Position numbers and translations under genes: made by a program
The notes under the pieces: model-generated
Told to the model about the DNA's origin: nothing
The model's input: only the letters and a program-made list of their open reading frames with translations
Database searches by the model: none
Shown here: piece after piece, positions 63,509 to 64,000 of the stretch
How positions within the stretch are numbered: position 1 is the first letter of the stretch
Layout: each line of letters opens with the position of its first letter
Assembly (NCBI RefSeq): GCF_024643205.1
Contig: NZ_JAMKQJ010000011.1
Location: 1 to 64,000, forward strand
Reading direction: 5' to 3'
From: Parapedobacter tibetensis
GTDB taxonomy: Bacteria > Bacteroidota > Bacteroidia > Sphingobacteriales > Sphingobacteriaceae
DNA length: 64,000 nucleotides

Positions 63509-64000
63509 ATGAAAATCGTCACCTACAACGTCAATGGTATCCGTTCAGCCCTTCGGAAAGATTGGCTCTCATGGCTCAAAGCCTCCAAAGCAGATGTGGT
63601 GTGCCTACAGGAAATCAAAGCCACACCGGATCAATTACTGGAACTACAGCTTATTGAACAAATGGGCTATGAGCACTACTGGTACCCTGCTGAAAAAAAA
63701 GGATATAGCGGCACGGCCATCTTGACCAAAACTTCCCCCAAGCACGTTGAATACGGTTGCGGTCATGATGACTATGACCGCGAGGGCCGTATCATACGTG
63801 CAGATTTTGAAGGCATATCGGTGATGAGCACCTACTTCCCTTCGGGCACCACAGGCGATATTCGGCAGAATTTCAAGTATCGTTTTTTGGATGATTTCCA
63901 ACTATATAGTGATAAGTTGCGTCGCGAGCTGCCAAATCTTGTCATTTGTGGCGACTATAATATCTGCCATCGCTCCATCGATATTCACAACCCCATCAGT
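63509..64000 (+). CDS. xth: Exodeoxyribonuclease III, 5' part (cut by window edge)
   Basis: The frame begins MKIVTYNVNGIRSALRKDWL and runs 164 codons to the window end. It has the catalytic VVCLQEIKA (metal-binding Glu), GYSGTAILTK, STYFPSGTTGD and LVICGDYNICH (Asp/Asn pair) of the exonuclease III/AP endonuclease family. It removes abasic-site lesions in DNA repair. The rest of the gene lies beyond 64000. Confidence 0.93.
   Translation, partial: MKIVTYNVNGIRSALRKDWLSWLKASKADVVCLQEIKATPDQLLELQLIEQMGYEHYWYPAEKKGYSGTAILTKTSPKHVEYGCGHDDYDREGRIIRADFEGISVMSTYFPSGTTGDIRQNFKYRFLDDFQLYSDKLRRELPNLVICGDYNICHRSIDIHNPIS

Overview
The window looks like chromosomal DNA of a Bacteroidota, most likely Sphingobacteriales (Sphingobacteriaceae-like). 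The reasons are a gliding-type GldH lipoprotein, a Porin_10-type outer-membrane protein, a PF14905-type outer-membrane beta-barrel protein, a triple-tyrosine/LuxR regulator, futalosine-route MqnD, and repeated promoters of the Bacteroidota form TTG-N19-TAnnTTTG. The genus assignment is inference. Gene density is high and moderate-GC throughout, and no rRNA, CRISPR array or intact transposon was seen.

Layout. Bases 1-4145 form a decayed accessory patch: a C-terminal gene scrap, a HigB/HigA toxin-antitoxin pair, a 26-codon AraC-like stub, a YaeR-like VOC protein, a GNAT enzyme, an aldo/keto reductase that is frameshifted and then fused to a RhuM fragment, and the 3' end of a radC-like gene. Bases 4132-15361 (all minus) hold a lipoprotein hydrolase, a GH78 alpha-L-rhamnosidase, a DoxX membrane protein, a secreted propeller-like lipoprotein, a one-piece sensor/LuxR regulator and an outer-membrane beta-barrel protein. 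Bases 15570-17577 hold a PadR-PspC pair. Bases 17819-23728 hold a SurE paralogue divergent from a lipid kinase, an OtsA-OtsB fusion and a GH15 enzyme (trehalose/glycan block).

Bases 23882-36420 hold gldH, ricT, holB, map, phzF-like, ssb, gcvT, comB, rhodanese, an M28 peptidase, GNAT, a thiamine pyrophosphokinase-like gene, an M20 amidohydrolase and a SPOR protein. Bases 36436-43402 hold secA, mqnD (carrying an in-frame repeat insertion), a second surE and an OmpA-type porin. Bases 43848-47409 hold a phosphate block: PiT transporter, DUF47 partner with an upstream tandem TTAACA-type Pho-box-like array, a PhoR-like kinase and psd. Bases 47472-57965 hold a MORN-repeat protein, polA, rsgA, purine nucleoside phosphorylase, a porin and a multi-TM patatin-like protein.

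Bases 58135-58404 hold tRNA-Val(TAC) followed by two decayed tandem copies. Bases 58653-64000 hold an NtrC-type sigma-54 activator with its NtrY-like kinase, a low-molecular-weight phosphatase, a conserved unknown, a periplasmic cyclophilin and the start of an exonuclease III gene cut by the window edge.

No clearly new multi-gene system was found. The most informative signals are the Pho-box-like array, the SurE/lipid-kinase/OtsAB/GH15 block, the repeat insertion inside MqnD, the aldo/keto reductase::RhuM chimera, the tRNA-Val pseudo-array, a patatin-like protein with an altered nucleophile elbow, and two promoters that sit directly on start codons.
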